Source: Oscillospiraceae bacterium (lineage in GTDB: Bacteria; Bacillota; Clostridia; Oscillospirales; Oscillospiraceae). Taken from it: a stretch of 64,000 bases of DNA. The DNA lies in assembly GCA_021768185.1 (NCBI GenBank), contig JAETNP010000025.1, positions 1 to 64,000 on the forward strand. Direction: 5' to 3'. Under the pieces are notes generated by a model that was given only the letters and a program-made list of their open reading frames with translations, was not told where the DNA came from and searched no databases. The position numbers were made by a program, and so were the translations under genes. This document shows, one piece after another, positions 8,925 to 16,808 of the stretch (within the stretch, counting starts at the first letter, position 1; every line of letters begins with the position of its first letter).

Positions 8925-9326
8925 TTACAGGTCAAATTCCTGGGGCGGGTTGCCGGAGAAGTCGGCAATCACAGCGTGGGCGTCTGCCAGATAGAACACC
9001 TCGAAGATGGGGTTGTCGGCGGTCTGGTACTGGCTCTTCACAATGGGATTCTGGAGGCACATTTCCTTGACGGCCATATTGTTCTCAAACACAGCCTTGC
9101 CGTTGAGCCGAATCCAGGCAAAAGTGGGGCTGGACACGGACAGTTCCACATTGGGATTGGCCTGCATATCCTTGTAGACGTCCTTCTGGTTGTTGGTGCA
9201 GAACCACAGCTTGCCGTCCTTTTCTCCGGCGAACATGAAGGGCCGGCACTTGGCTTTCCCGTCCCGGCCCACGGTAGCCAGATACTGGACAGAATTCTCA
9301 GTCAGGAATTTTACGACTTCGTTCAT
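8925..9326 (-). CDS. Pyridoxamine-5'-phosphate-oxidase-like FMN-binding protein
   Basis: 133 residues forming a single FMN split-barrel domain. NSVQYLATVGRDGKAKCRPF at residues 11-30 is the usual first strand pair, and the Arg/Lys-rich GKAKCRPF strand contacts the flavin phosphate. These stand-alone proteins act as small FMN-dependent reductases or nitroimidazole/quinone reductases; the substrate is not predictable. RBS GGGAGGTAATTTATC before ATG 9326. It is divergent from the HxlR-type regulator gene and its promoter sits beside two palindromes, so HxlR control is likely. Downstream lies the FMN riboswitch of ribU. Confidence 0.85.
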   Translation of the reverse strand: MNEVVKFLTENSVQYLATVGRDGKAKCRPFMFAGEKDGKLWFCTNNQKDVYKDMQANPNVELSVSSPTFAWIRLNGKAVFENNMAVKEMCLQNPIVKSQYQTADNPIFEVFYLADAHAVIADFSGNPPQEFDL

Positions 9327-9396
9327 GATAAATTACCTCCCAAATGTTGTTGTGCAGATTGGTTTTTGCGGGGGAATGTTTCCCTTTGATGATTGC

Positions 9397-9425
9397 ATTG
9401 TACCAGCAATTCCAAAGCCTGTGAA
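9397..9425 (-). promoter_or_regulatory. Promoter of the FMN-binding protein gene
   Basis: Minus strand TTCACA (9420-9425), 17-base spacer, TACAAT (9397-9402), about 70 bases upstream of the start codon. Confidence 0.55.
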
Positions 9426-9430
9426 GTAGG

Positions 9431-9484
9431 CACAATATTGTGGTATAGGCACCTCCAGGTAACTATTGGGTAGTTACCTGGAGG
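9431..9484. promoter_or_regulatory. Two palindromic operator candidates for the HxlR regulator
   Basis: A perfect 12-bp palindrome CACAATATTGTG (9431-9442) is followed by a perfect 14-bp inverted repeat, CCTCCAGGTAACTA and its complement, around TTGGG (9452-9484). Both lie in the divergent control region just upstream of the minus-strand promoter. HxlR dimers bind short palindromes in such positions. The longer repeat could also be a hairpin in RNA. Confidence 0.55.
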
Positions 9485-9559
9485 AAACAAATGGGTGATT
9501 TCAAGGGTTTCCACGATTCCCGGAATGTAAAAAATTTTTGAAATTTTCATTTGACGCCT

Positions 9560-9589
9560 TGACGGCGGCGCGGGAGATACCATAAAATG
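9560..9589 (+). promoter_or_regulatory. Promoter of the HxlR regulator gene
   Basis: TTGACG (9560-9565), 18-base spacer, TAAAAT (9584-9589), ending about 45 bases upstream of the ATG at 9636. The rest of the 9327-9635 intergenic region holds only the operator candidates and the divergent promoter. Confidence 0.5.
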
Positions 9590-9635
9590 AGGCGGTAAGG
9601 GTTATTTTGAAACTATGGAGTTGGAGGATGTGACA

Positions 9636-9959
9636 ATGGAGGTTAAAACCCTGCCCGCCTGTCCGGTAGAAACAACGCTGATGTTGATCAGCGACAAATG
9701 GAAGGTTTTGATCCTGCGCGATCTTATGCCGGGGACAAAACGGTTTGGAGAACTGAAAAAAACCATCGGCAGCGTGAGCCAAAAGGTACTGACCGCTCAA
9801 CTCCGGCAGATGGAGGACAGCGGTTTACTGATCCGAACCGTTTACCCCGAAGTTCCTCCGCGAGTAGAGTACACGCTAACAGAACTGGGATACAGTTTGA
9901 AACCAATTCTGGATGCAATGTGGGCCTGGGGTGAGGATTACAAAGCGAAGAATTCCTGA
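9636..9959 (+). CDS. HxlR-family winged-helix regulator
   Basis: 107 residues. The N-terminal CPVETTLMLISDKWKVLILR is the HxlR signature, with the recognition helix in KTIGSVSQKVLTAQLRQMED and the wing in VYPEVPPRVEYTLTELG. The Cys in LPACPVE is at the position used by redox- or electrophile-sensing members (YodB, HypR). I prefer ATG 9636, preceded by TTGGAGG at 8 bases, over the ATG 21 bases upstream, which has no good RBS. It is divergent from the FMN-binding protein gene and probably regulates it in response to thiol-reactive compounds; that is inference. Confidence 0.85.
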   Translation: MEVKTLPACPVETTLMLISDKWKVLILRDLMPGTKRFGELKKTIGSVSQKVLTAQLRQMEDSGLLIRTVYPEVPPRVEYTLTELGYSLKPILDAMWAWGEDYKAKNS

Positions 9960-10058
9960 AATGTATACGATGATCTCGGCTATTCAGGCAGTGGTGAGCA
10001 ATGTCTCGGTATATACCAAGGCGCGCTTGTTGGTGGCTGACTGCCCCCAAACCCCTGT

Positions 10059-10090
10059 AAATCCGGGCGCACTTGCGCCCGGATTTTTAA
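10059..10090 (+). terminator. Intrinsic terminator after the HxlR gene
   Basis: 12-bp stem AAATCCGGGCGC with its complement, 4-base loop, followed by TTTAA on the plus strand. The following bases up to 10229 hold no gene I can support. Confidence 0.75.
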
Positions 10091-10229
10091 GCCGCCTCCG
10101 GCGTCTGCTGTTACCCGCAGGGAGAGTAAAATCTTCATTTACCACCAGACTATCATTGAATTTTCGTTAGTAAATCTTATTAGAACAACTGCTTATGGAG
10201 GAAGAGATTGAGCACGCTATGAACACAGA

Positions 10230-11639
10230 TCAGCAAACATCCAAAAAAGTCTTGAAAATATCAATATATTGCTTAGCTGAATCATAGGAGCCGGCTTCGG
10301 CAAAAATTCGCAATAGGGGTTCCGTTCCGGAGAAACGACAAATCACAAAACTGTTATCAGCAAAATAAATTTTGCATCCATCATCATAACTTACTTTTGA
10401 AATTTCACGATCAAATTGGGGCAAGCGGCGGTTTATGATAAGACGACTTTCAATTTCTGACTTCTTTTCCGGAGGAAAACGGAGATTATCTTCAACCATA
10501 ACAAATCGGCCATACTGGGTCTCCAGTTCGTTCATAAGTGCGGATGGACTTTTCCCGGTGACGCTGACCATCTCCGCGAAAAGCGATGCGGCATATATGG
10601 AATCCTTACCGTGAATGTGCCCGCGAACAGTCAGACCGCCGGACGATTCTCCACCCAGTACCGCCGATACCTCATCAATCTTTGCGGAAATATATTTGAA
10701 CCCGACTGGCACTTCATAACACCTTTCTCCAAAGCCGGCGGCAATGAGGTCAAGCATATGCGTTGTAGCGCAGTTGCGTACGACCGGGCCTTTCCACCCT
10801 TTGTACTTGACTAAGTAGTAGTATAGCAGACACAGGACTTCGTTGGCGCTGATGTATCGTCCATTGCTGTCAATGATGCCCAGCCGGTCTCCATCGCCAT
10901 CTACAGCGATGCCCATATCATACCCGCCCCGCACCACATGATCTTTTAAGCTGCTGAGCCGCTCCTCGCTGGGAGCAGGCATCAGACCGCCGAAGTACGC
11001 ATCCTTATTGCTGTTCATAGTATCAATTGTGCAGCGGGCTGTATGGAAGATTACGAGAAGTGGATATGTGCCGGAACCGTGCATGGAGTCAAGCAGCACC
11101 CGAAGTCCACGCCGGCGCAAAGCATCCATATCCAGCAAGGCGATCACATCATCCAGAAAATCGTTAAACGGATTGGTCATGTACTTCACAAGTCCTGCTT
11201 GAACCGCATTCTCAAATGGCATAAAGGCCGGTACAGACGTTTCGATCAGCTGCTCCAGCCGTGTTGTTGTATTCAGGGGTGCGTCCCGCCCATCTTCGAC
11301 AATCAGTTTGATCCCATTGTACTCCGCCGGATTATGGGACGCAGTGATTTCAATTCCATAGTGAAGACCTTTTGATTTTACTGTGTGCATGATAAGCGGC
11401 GTTGGTGCGGAGCGGTTCAGGAACCAGACATGGACGCCGCAGCAGGCGAAAACCTCCGCAACCCATTTTGCGGCGTTTTCAGACAAAAAGCGGCGGTCAT
11501 AGCCGATGATGACCGGCCTGTCCATTTTTCCCTCTTCCCGGGCCAGACGGAGTATTCCTGCGGCGATTTTCCGAATATTCTCACAGATAAAATCTTCTCC
11601 AATCAATGCTCGCCAACCGCCAGTTCCAAATCGTATCAT
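10230..11639 (-). CDS. Phosphoglucomutase/phosphomannomutase family enzyme
   Basis: 469 residues with all four domains of the alpha-D-phosphohexomutase family: catalytic Ser101 in ITASHNPAEYNGIKL, metal-binding loop DGDGDRLG, sugar-binding loop GGESSGG and phosphate-binding loop FSGTEPLLRI. It interconverts 1- and 6-phosphates of glucose or a related hexose. RBS GGAGGTTCAGCA precedes ATG 11639; the gene follows the MgtC-like gene with a 29-base gap. As the last gene of the transporter operon it may feed the sugar phosphate released from the imported compound into glycolysis. Which hexose it prefers cannot be read from the sequence. Confidence 0.88.
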   Translation of the reverse strand: MIRFGTGGWRALIGEDFICENIRKIAAGILRLAREEGKMDRPVIIGYDRRFLSENAAKWVAEVFACCGVHVWFLNRSAPTPLIMHTVKSKGLHYGIEITASHNPAEYNGIKLIVEDGRDAPLNTTTRLEQLIETSVPAFMPFENAVQAGLVKYMTNPFNDFLDDVIALLDMDALRRRGLRVLLDSMHGSGTYPLLVIFHTARCTIDTMNSNKDAYFGGLMPAPSEERLSSLKDHVVRGGYDMGIAVDGDGDRLGIIDSNGRYISANEVLCLLYYYLVKYKGWKGPVVRNCATTHMLDLIAAGFGERCYEVPVGFKYISAKIDEVSAVLGGESSGGLTVRGHIHGKDSIYAASLFAEMVSVTGKSPSALMNELETQYGRFVMVEDNLRFPPEKKSEIESRLIINRRLPQFDREISKVSYDDGCKIYFADNSFVICRFSGTEPLLRIFAEAGSYDSAKQYIDIFKTFLDVC

Positions 11640-11668
11640 TGCTGAACCTCCATTTCTATATCGGATAA

Positions 11669-12358
11669 TCAGATAGATAATATTTCAACATAGGAAATTG
11701 AATTGATTGCCCGAAGTACCTGCAGTAACTCTTGCTGTGCCATTCCATGCTGCCCCTGCAGCGCAGCGACAAATGAAACATGTCCGTTTTCAGAACGATA
11801 CTCCGGTTCGATCCCATCAAGCGTCAATCCCCGCGCATAAATATCTTTAAGCGTTCCTGCAAGGGATACGTTTTCCTTCAATTCGATCAACACCACTGCT
11901 GCCTTTGCTTTTTTTGTCAGAATGACGTCGACCTTTTGCATGACAGCCAGGATAAAAAACACCATAAGCGCACCAGATACCGCAACCTCATACAGACCAA
12001 TGCCAACCGCAAGTCCAATGCAGGCGGAGGCCCAGAGCCCTGCTGCTGTGGTAAGTCCTTTGATCCCATTGTGCTTTGTCACAATAATGGTTCCAGCGCC
12101 CAGAAAGCCAATCCCGCTGACTACCTGGGCGCCAAGCCGGGCTGGATCTCCGATGCCATAGGCTTGAGTTACATATTGATTCACCATCATGATCATACAG
12201 GCGCCAAGAGAGACCAGCATATATGTCCGAAGCCCTGCAGGCCGGTTTTTCAAACCTCTTTCAAACCCAACGATACCGCTGAGAAACACAGAAAGAAATG
12301 TACGGAAAATAACGGAGTAGAGCGTCAGTGGATAAATCGTGGATAACTCGTAATTCAT
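11669..12358 (-). CDS. MgtC/SapB family inner-membrane protein
   Basis: 229 residues with about four transmembrane helices. The segment RTFLSVFLSGIVGFERG near residue 20 and VSGIGFLGAGTIIV near residue 85 are the MgtC/SapB signatures; a soluble ACT-like tail follows (about 150-229). Salmonella MgtC limits ATP synthase and helps survival in low Mg2+; most homologues are of unknown function. Here it lies between a PHP phosphoesterase gene and a phosphohexomutase gene in a transporter operon, suggesting a link to phosphate or divalent-cation balance during organophosphate use (inference). RBS AGGAG lies close to ATG 12358. Confidence 0.85.
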   Translation of the reverse strand: MNYELSTIYPLTLYSVIFRTFLSVFLSGIVGFERGLKNRPAGLRTYMLVSLGACMIMMVNQYVTQAYGIGDPARLGAQVVSGIGFLGAGTIIVTKHNGIKGLTTAAGLWASACIGLAVGIGLYEVAVSGALMVFFILAVMQKVDVILTKKAKAAVVLIELKENVSLAGTLKDIYARGLTLDGIEPEYRSENGHVSFVAALQGQHGMAQQELLQVLRAINSISYVEILSI

Positions 12359-12391
12359 AACAGCATACTCCTGTAAGGGCAGCCTTATAAA

Positions 12392-12418
12392 AATATGCGG
12401 GAGGCGGAGGCCTCCCGC
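12392..12418 (-). terminator. Terminator/attenuator between the PHP and MgtC genes
   Basis: Minus strand: perfect 9-bp stem GCGGGAGGC with its complement (12397-12418) followed by ATATTTTTA. There is too little space for another promoter before the MgtC start at 12358, so it is probably leaky and sets lower expression of the last two genes. Confidence 0.65.
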
Positions 12419-12431
12419 ACAATAACGGCGG

Positions 12432-13166
12432 CTAGTAATTGGCGGAGAGATTTGTCAAGTACCGCTGAATCCTGCCTTCGTCTGTGTTGATAATCAATTC
12501 TTCCGGAAAGCTGATTTGGCGGAGCATGTTCAGCGCTTTATCGACCGCGCCAATTTCAAATTCCGAATGTGCATCAGAATTGACCATGATCGGGACGCCA
12601 TACCGGGAACACAGCTGAGCGATCTGAATGCAGTTCCTGACAGATTTCTGACGGCAGATAAAAGTATGGGCATTGACTTCCACCGCTTTTCCGTATTTCC
12701 CAAAGATAGGGATCACCTTCTCATAATCATACCGGAATTCCTCCGTTCCGGAATGTCCGATCATATCCACATCAGGATTTTTGGCAATTTCGATGTACGC
12801 GCGTGTATGGTCCTCCACGGTCCCCGGCACGGTGCATGACGTATGAAATGAGGCGATCACAAAATCCAGACGGCGCAGCACCTCCGCAGGCATATCGAGA
12901 TGCCCGTTATAATCCATAATGTTTGCCTCAACGCCGCGCAGGATCTGAATCCCATCAATAGCAGACGGCAGGGATGTGAGATTTTCAAAGTATGTCAATG
13001 GTGGAGAATCTGCTGTTCCGATCGCATGATCCGTAATAGCCAGCAGCCGCAGACCCTTCTTTTTGGCAGCTTCAATGTTCTCACGCAGGGTACTGTATGC
13101 GTGCATGGACGCAATGGTGTGACAATGAAAATCCGCCAAAATCGCCGTATTTTCATTTACATACAT
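12432..13166 (-). CDS. PHP-domain phosphoesterase (YcdX-like)
   Basis: 244 residues. Metal ligands of the polymerase-and-histidinol-phosphatase fold are in place: DFHCHT (His14, His16), LLAITDHA, GVEAN, IASFHTS, IGHSG, EVNAH and VNSDAH. YcdX-type PHP enzymes bind three zinc ions and hydrolyse phosphomonoesters. The start overlaps the stop of the TIM-barrel gene by 10 bases, so the two are coupled. With an ABC importer upstream, the simplest reading is dephosphorylation (or phosphodiester cleavage) of an imported compound; the substrate is unknown. Confidence 0.85.
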   Translation of the reverse strand: MYVNENTAILADFHCHTIASMHAYSTLRENIEAAKKKGLRLLAITDHAIGTADSPPLTYFENLTSLPSAIDGIQILRGVEANIMDYNGHLDMPAEVLRRLDFVIASFHTSCTVPGTVEDHTRAYIEIAKNPDVDMIGHSGTEEFRYDYEKVIPIFGKYGKAVEVNAHTFICRQKSVRNCIQIAQLCSRYGVPIMVNSDAHSEFEIGAVDKALNMLRQISFPEELIINTDEGRIQRYLTNLSANY

Positions 13167-13984
13167 TTCAGAAGCCTCTCCTTACAGGCCCGCAGATTTT
13201 CAGGGGTACAGGTGCGGATCTCCATCATATAAAGCCCGGGATATTCCACTTGTTTCAGAGCATCACAGAAGGGCTTGTAGTCAATGCTGCCCGCACCAAT
13301 CTCCAGATGCTGGTCGCCTTTTCCATCGTTGTCATGGAGATGCAGATGGCGGAGATGCTTTCCGCAGGTCAGAACTTCGGAGGGAATATCCCCGCCCATC
13401 TGGTGACAGTGTCCGATATCAAACACGATTTCTACGTTATCGCGGTCCACCTCTTCTACAAATTTGACCAGAGTATCACACCGGATCGTCAGGCGGTCCA
13501 TGTTCAGATTTTCTGTGTAGATCATAATGCCATACTCCTTAGCAATATCGCAGCAGGTTCGGAACAGCTGCACCGAAAGGACCCATGCCCGTTCCTGTGC
13601 GCTTTCGACATAGACCGAGCTGTGCGGAGCCAGCGGAACATGCAGAGCGTCGCGGGGTCTGCCGCAGTGCATCACAATCTCCCGCCCGCCCAGTTCCCGG
13701 GTGTACTTGCAGCAGTTGCGGAACTCGTGAAGGATGGCGCTGCGGAGGGTGCTGTTTTCCTCTGACAGGTTGAAATCAGAAATGTGAACAACCACCTGCG
13801 GGTGGTAGGCATCCACGATTTGACGGATGGCTTGATTGTACGCAAAGGTATCCACATCCTGCATGTTTTCATAATAAGTCACTTCTATTGCGTGATATTC
13901 CTGTGTAGCCAGCATGGCGTCTGCTGCTGCATGGATATCAGCGGGCGTTGCCCTGAAGTTGATATTGTAGCCAAAACGATTCAT
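13157..13984 (-). CDS. Sugar-phosphate isomerase/epimerase-like TIM-barrel protein (xylose isomerase/AP endonuclease 2 fold)
   Basis: 275 residues. Typical metal ligands of the family are visible: Glu in IYTENLNM, Asp/His in VFDIGHCH, His in LHLHDNDGKGDQH and Glu in YMMEIRT. Members isomerise or epimerise sugars, keto-acids and cyclitols, or cut abasic DNA; the operon context favours sugar chemistry. I place the start at ATG 13984, behind GGAAAGGA, and not at a GTG seven codons upstream with no RBS. It sits between the permease and the PHP phosphoesterase gene of the ABC operon. Confidence 0.85.
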   Translation of the reverse strand: MNRFGYNINFRATPADIHAAADAMLATQEYHAIEVTYYENMQDVDTFAYNQAIRQIVDAYHPQVVVHISDFNLSEENSTLRSAILHEFRNCCKYTRELGGREIVMHCGRPRDALHVPLAPHSSVYVESAQERAWVLSVQLFRTCCDIAKEYGIMIYTENLNMDRLTIRCDTLVKFVEEVDRDNVEIVFDIGHCHQMGGDIPSEVLTCGKHLRHLHLHDNDGKGDQHLEIGAGSIDYKPFCDALKQVEYPGLYMMEIRTCTPENLRACKERLLKCM

Positions 13985-14015
13985 AACAGATATTATCCTT
14001 TCCACTTCTCAAGAT

Positions 14016-15701
14016 TTATTTTTTATTCCGATACTTCTGCGTTGCCAACAGGGTAATTGCCGAAATGAGCATCAATACCACGATATAGACCAGCGAGTTG
14101 GCTTCGGTGTTGGGGTCGTTGCTCATTTCCGGAGAACGGAGGACAATGCCCAGCGGGATATTGTTGACGTTATAAAGCAATGCGCTCACGGTGTACTCCG
14201 ACAGCAGACCATTGAAGGAAATCGCTCCCACAGAGATCGCAGTGGGGAAAATGACCGGCCATACGACTCTGCGGAAGGTGTAGAATGCGCTGCCGCCCAA
14301 CGAGTGCGCGGCCTCCTCGTGGGAGTCATTGATGGCATAGAGCGATGCGCGGACCAGCCGCATGGACGAAGGGATCTTACCCACTGTATAGGCAATGGGC
14401 AGCAGCCAGAAGCCGCCCAGCAGGACCTGCTGGAAGACCAAAAGCCGGGGTTCGGAGTAGGTCGTGATCATACCGACCACCAGCATCGTACCAGGTAAAA
14501 TCCAAGGAATCAGCAGTGTCATTTCCAGGATCCGGGTGGCCCGTCCAGGGTGTTTTTTAATGGCCAGTGTGGAGGGAATGGTAATTGCCATGACCATCAA
14601 TACAGCAATCAGACTCAGCTTGACGGAGTTCAGGAAGGGCTTCAGCGTCGCGCTGGTGGAAAAAACGCGGATATAATTGTCCAGCGAGAACGAACGGGGG
14701 AACGTATTGGTGATAATGCTCTGCACATCACCCAGGGAAAACAGAATGATGATAACGACAGGCAGCAGATAGATGGCCGTGAGCAGGTATGCCAACGCGT
14801 GGACAATGATATTGACGACAGGATTCCGTATTTTCGTCTTGCGCAGCCGGGTGGAGACCTTGGAGACGGACAGGTAGGTATTCTTCTTCTCCAGATAGTT
14901 CATAATCAGCAGCAGAATGATGCAGCTGGCTGCCAGGATCAGTGACAGCAGAGCGGACAGGTCATAGCTGCGCAGCCCGTTCAGCGAGAGGATCATGCTG
15001 TTGATCATATAGAAGTTCTTGCCGCCCAGCATGGAGGGAGCGGCAAAAGAGTTCAGCGCACTGAGGATCAGCAGGATGGTTGCGGAAAAGATAGCGGGCT
15101 TCACAACGGGGAGGGCAACCTTGAAGAATGCGCCCATACTGCTGCTGCCCAGGCTTCTCGCCGCCTCAATGGTGGAGTAGTCGATATCCCGAAAAGCCGT
15201 TTTGACAAACAGGATATGATTGGTGGTCATCGCGAAGGTATGGACAAACAGAACGCCGGTAAATCCGGTGAACCAATAGGCGTTCATGTGCGGAAACACC
15301 CGGAGCAGCAGCTGCGTGATATACCCGTTTGCAGAATACAGGTAGTTGTACCCGGTCACCAGCGAGATGCCGCCATACATCAGCGGTACCATAAACGCAA
15401 GCTCCATAAACTTTGCGCCTTTGATGTCAAAGTACTCAGTCACCAGGATTTGGAAGATGCCGTTGATGGTAACGGTGATGACGCTCCAGAACGCCATTTG
15501 ATAGGTGTTGGAGAGGGACCGCCGTACACGCTCCGATTTGATCAGCTTCTCAATTGCCTCAAAGGAAAATGTACCATCAGTGAAAAATGTAGTCCGAAAA
15601 ACGCTGATAACGGGGACGATAATGAATGTCACCAGAAACCAGGCAATGACTGTAAACATCAGGAGGTTCCGCACAATGGACAGTTTCTTCTTTACACTCA
15701 T
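14016..15701 (-). CDS. ABC importer permease, two fused membrane domains (FbpB/AfuB type)
   Basis: 561 residues with about 12 transmembrane helices in two halves, each with the EAA loop that docks the ATPase: IEAARSLGSSSMGAFFKVALP in the first and HEEAAHSLGGSAFYTFRRVVWP in the second (spans of about 20 residues). Duplicated permeases of this kind belong to the ferric-iron, sugar-phosphate (AfuABC), thiamine and 2-aminoethylphosphonate importers. It directly follows the ATPase gene (3-base gap). The soluble binding protein two genes upstream should deliver the ligand. Confidence 0.88.
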   Translation of the reverse strand: MSVKKKLSIVRNLLMFTVIAWFLVTFIIVPVISVFRTTFFTDGTFSFEAIEKLIKSERVRRSLSNTYQMAFWSVITVTINGIFQILVTEYFDIKGAKFMELAFMVPLMYGGISLVTGYNYLYSANGYITQLLLRVFPHMNAYWFTGFTGVLFVHTFAMTTNHILFVKTAFRDIDYSTIEAARSLGSSSMGAFFKVALPVVKPAIFSATILLILSALNSFAAPSMLGGKNFYMINSMILSLNGLRSYDLSALLSLILAASCIILLLIMNYLEKKNTYLSVSKVSTRLRKTKIRNPVVNIIVHALAYLLTAIYLLPVVIIILFSLGDVQSIITNTFPRSFSLDNYIRVFSTSATLKPFLNSVKLSLIAVLMVMAITIPSTLAIKKHPGRATRILEMTLLIPWILPGTMLVVGMITTYSEPRLLVFQQVLLGGFWLLPIAYTVGKIPSSMRLVRASLYAINDSHEEAAHSLGGSAFYTFRRVVWPVIFPTAISVGAISFNGLLSEYTVSALLYNVNNIPLGIVLRSPEMSNDPNTEANSLVYIVVLMLISAITLLATQKYRNKK

Positions 15702-15704
15702 CCA

Positions 15705-16721
15705 TCACACCTCCTTCAGCGCCAGAACATCCCCCACATCCAGAGAAACATATACGGATTCATCCACCTCAAAGTCGGTTTCCGAACCAAACATCAAGGA
15801 AGTGATAAAAGCGTTGTCTTCTGTCCTCGCAATGATTTTTGTATATGCGCCCAGGAACTCAAAGCAGTCGATCGCGGCGGGGATAGAGACAGTCTTTGCT
15901 CCGGTATCCGGCGTTCTGGTGATGCTGATTTTATGAGGCCGTACATAGAAACGCGCGTTTGCATCACAGTCGATCCTGGAGCGCAGCATCTTATCCGCGC
16001 TGCCGGTGAAGCAGTTGATGTCGCCGATAAAGCGCGCTACCGCGCTGTTGGCCGGATGGTTGTAGATCTCCTTGGGCGTGCCGATCTGCTCCAGATGTCC
16101 CACATTGAAGACCGCGATCCGGTCAGAGATTGCCATCGCTTCTTCCTGGTCGTGGGTCACATAAATCGTCGTGATCCCCAGCGACCGCTGCAAACGGCGG
16201 ATCTCTTCGCGCGTGCTGACACGGAGCTTGGCATCCAGATTGGACAACGGCTCGTCCAGCAGCAGAATTTTAGGCTCCACTACCAGCGCGCGGGCAATGG
16301 CAATGCGCTGCTGCTGTCCGCCGGACAGCTCGTTGATCTTCTTTTTCAGATGCTCCGTGATGCCGGTTTTTTCAGCGATGCTCTGTACACGATCTGGTAT
16401 TTCCTTTTTGGGGACTTTATGTGCCCTCAGGCCAAAGGCAATGTTTTCATAAACGTTCATGCTGGGGAACAGCGCATAGTTCTGGAACACAAAGCCCAAA
16501 TCACGCTCCTCCGGCAGAAGTCCGGACAGCTCCCTGCCGAATGCAGTGATCGTACCGGAAGCGGGTTTTTCAAACCCGGCGATAGCCCGCAGGGTGGTTG
16601 TTTTCCCGCAGCCGGAGGGTCCCAGAAAGGTAAAAAATTCTCCCTCATGGATCTGAATGTTCAAATCATGAACGGCAGTAAAATCGCCGTATTTTATGAC
16701 GATGTCCTTTAATTCAATCAT
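15705..16721 (-). CDS. ABC importer ATPase (FbpC/PotA/AfuC type)
   Basis: 338 residues. Walker A GPSGCGKTTTLR, Q-loop FVFQNYALFP, signature LSGGQQQRIAIARAL, Walker B ILLLDEPLSNLD and switch His in YVTHDQEEA are all intact, followed by a C-terminal TOBE-like regulatory domain (about 240-338). It powers uptake through the fused permease encoded 3 bases downstream. The TOBE region is the divergent type seen in iron, phosphonate and sugar-phosphate importers. An RBS is weak, but the start at 16721 matches the family N-terminus. Confidence 0.9.
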   Translation of the reverse strand: MIELKDIVIKYGDFTAVHDLNIQIHEGEFFTFLGPSGCGKTTTLRAIAGFEKPASGTITAFGRELSGLLPEERDLGFVFQNYALFPSMNVYENIAFGLRAHKVPKKEIPDRVQSIAEKTGITEHLKKKINELSGGQQQRIAIARALVVEPKILLLDEPLSNLDAKLRVSTREEIRRLQRSLGITTIYVTHDQEEAMAISDRIAVFNVGHLEQIGTPKEIYNHPANSAVARFIGDINCFTGSADKMLRSRIDCDANARFYVRPHKISITRTPDTGAKTVSIPAAIDCFEFLGAYTKIIARTEDNAFITSLMFGSETDFEVDESVYVSLDVGDVLALKEV

Positions 16722-16750
16722 CGCTGTACCTCATCTTCTCTTATTTTACG

Positions 16751-16791
16751 GAAACGGGGCCATTATCGCAGCGGATAACGGCCCCGTTTTC
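16751..16791 (-). terminator. Hairpin between the binding-protein and ATPase genes
   Basis: Near-perfect 17-bp stem (one mismatch) with loop GCAGCG, placed just after the binding-protein stop on the minus strand. No U-tract follows, so it more likely protects the upstream mRNA or attenuates read-through, giving more binding protein than membrane components. Confidence 0.6.
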
Positions 16792-16808
16792 AGGCCCGGC
16801 ACAAGGGA

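Noticed and set aside
13985-14005. GTG start seven codons upstream for the TIM-barrel protein
   Set aside because: No ribosome-binding site, while GGAAAGGA precedes ATG 13984.
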